Of a DNA stretch of 9,936 bases, positions 6,564 to 9,936 are shown one piece after another. The DNA is from Propionibacteriaceae bacterium (GTDB taxonomy: Bacteria > Actinomycetota > Actinomycetes > Propionibacteriales > Propionibacteriaceae), in contig JAIRRM010000130.1 in NCBI GenBank assembly GCA_031255975.1, positions 1 through 9,936 of the forward strand. Reading direction: 5' to 3'. Within the stretch, counting starts at the first letter, position 1. Every line of letters starts with the position of its first letter. Made by a program: the position numbers and the translations under genes. The notes under the pieces were generated by a model. That model did not search any database and was not told the origin of the DNA. It was given only the letters and a program-made list of their open reading frames with translations.

Positions 6564-7816
6564 ATGGCAACCGATGCCAAAGCGATTGAGGACGCGAGTC
6601 TCACCGGTGGTACCGCGGGCCTGATGGAACGCTACGGCGACACCATGATGCACACCTTCAATCCACAACGGGTGTTCGTGCGTGGCGCGGGGTCGCAGTT
6701 GTGGGACGCTGACGCTAAGCAGTACACCGATTTTCTTTGCGGGTTGGCGGTGAACGTGTTGGGACACTGTCATCCGGCGGTGCAGGCCGCCGTCGCCGCT
6801 CAGTTGGGCACGCTGGACCACATCTCCAACATCTTCGCCTCGCCTACCCAGGTGGCGCTCGCGGAGCGACTGGTACGTATCGTACGCGGGGTCGATGTAG
6901 CCGGTGAGTCGGATACCGCCATCCCAGTTGAGGTACGGGTGTTCTTTACCAACTCCGGCGCTGAAGCCAACGAGGCGGCGTTCAAGCTCACCCGGCTCAC
7001 CGGTCGTACCAAGGTGGTGGCAATGGAGGGCAGTTTCCATGGCCGCACCATGGGGGCCGTCGCCATCACCAGCACCGAAAAATACCGTAAGCCCTTCGAG
7101 CCGTTGCCGGGCGAGGTGGTGTTTGTGCCGTACGGCGACGTGGCCGCGCTGGAGCGTGAAGTGGACGCTGACTGCGCCGCCGTGGTGTTAGAACCGGTGC
7201 AGGGTGAAAACGGGGTGATACCCGCTCCGGACGGCTATCTCGCCGCTGCCCGCGAGCTTACCGATCAGGTTGGTGCCCTGCTCTGGGTGGATGAGGTGCA
7301 GACCGGGTTGGGGCGCTGTGGCGAATGGCTGGTGAGCATCGCCGACGGGGTGTTGCCAGACATCATCACGGTGGCCAAAGGGCTTGGCAACGGTTTCCCG
7401 GTGGGAGCCTGCCTGGCGATAGGTGAGACGGCGAACGCCTTCACCCCCGGCGCGCATGGCACCACGTTCGGCGGCAACCCGGTGGCCGCCGCCGCCGGGC
7501 TGGCGGTGCTGGACGTGCTGGAGTGTGAAGGGTTGGTGGCAAAGGCGAATACGCTGGGTGCGTATCTGGTGTCCGCCCTCATGGCCACGAACAACCCGCA
7601 TATCGTCGCGGTGCGCGGACGCGGCCTGTTGCGCGGCATCGTCTTGGATCAGCCGATAGCGGCCAAACTGCAACTCGCCTTGTTGGACGCGGGTTGGGTG
7701 GTGAACGCCCCGCGTGAAACGGTGATCCGTGTCGCCCCGCCGCTTATCACCACCACGGCGGAGCTAGACGCCTTTGTCGCCGTTTTTACCACCGTGCTCG
7801 ATAGGGTGGTGCTCGA

Positions 7817-7820
<4 letters not shown>
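6564..7820 (+). CDS. argD: Acetylornithine aminotransferase
   Basis: Class III, PLP-dependent transaminase making N-acetylornithine from the semialdehyde and glutamate; relatives also serve lysine synthesis as succinyl-diaminopimelate aminotransferase. At 418 residues it is near the usual size. Seen are [17 protein letters not shown] (57-73), [14 protein letters not shown] (129-142), SFHGRTMGA (157-165), LEPVQGENG (209-217), [15 protein letters not shown] (241-255) with the PLP-ring Asp243, the Schiff-base lysine K272 in [13 protein letters not shown], and TTFGGNP. The ATG 6564 follows AAGGGGG (6552-6558), 5 nt away. The stop overlaps the argR start (ATGA, 7817-7820). In many actinobacteria argF would sit at this junction; here it does not. 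Confidence 0.95.

Positions 7821-9936
<2,116 letters not shown>

Overview
The window reads as a piece of a high-GC Gram-positive (actinobacterial) chromosome. The support is strong G/C preference at third codon positions, the linkage of pheT to an arginine-biosynthesis cluster (a common actinobacterial order), tight stop/start overlaps, and two promoters whose -10 box lies 7 nt before an ATG, the geometry of leaderless transcripts. I cannot name the genus.

Layout, all on the + strand. (1) 1-1578: the 3' two-thirds of pheT (phenylalanyl-tRNA synthetase beta chain); its 5' part lies outside the window. (2) 1579-3419: an accessory pair between pheT and argC, consisting of a TetR-family repressor (1597-2148) and a P-loop ATPase (2283-3419). 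They are separated by a 134-nt AT-richer spacer with repeated TTGG(T/C)A half-sites and two mutually exclusive small hairpins. (3) 3432-9773: an arginine operon argC-argJ-argB-argD-argR-argH. Gene junctions are overlaps or short gaps (at most 14 nt), so one transcript is expected. (4) 9744-9936: 37-bp direct repeats that start inside the last codons of argH and run off the window, interrupted by a 67-bp segment carrying a perfect 8-bp palindrome.

How it works: ArgJ makes N-acetylglutamate (recycling the acetyl group from N-acetylornithine), ArgB phosphorylates it, ArgC reduces it, ArgD transaminates it to N-acetylornithine, ArgJ releases ornithine, and ArgH performs the final argininosuccinate cleavage. 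ArgR is the arginine-sensing repressor. Its likely operator is two near-perfect ARG boxes 20 bp apart, directly over the -35 and -10 of the argC promoter and reaching the argC start codon. ArgB also carries the N-terminal helix seen in arginine-inhibited N-acetylglutamate kinases, so control appears to act at both transcription and enzyme level. argF and argG, often found in this cluster, are absent from it and must lie elsewhere or be replaced.

I see no clear undescribed system. The parts most worth a second look are the ARG-box/leaderless promoter architecture, the TetR-ATPase insertion with its half-site array, and the argH-derived tandem repeats. No rRNA, tRNA, CRISPR array, transposase or origin was recognised.
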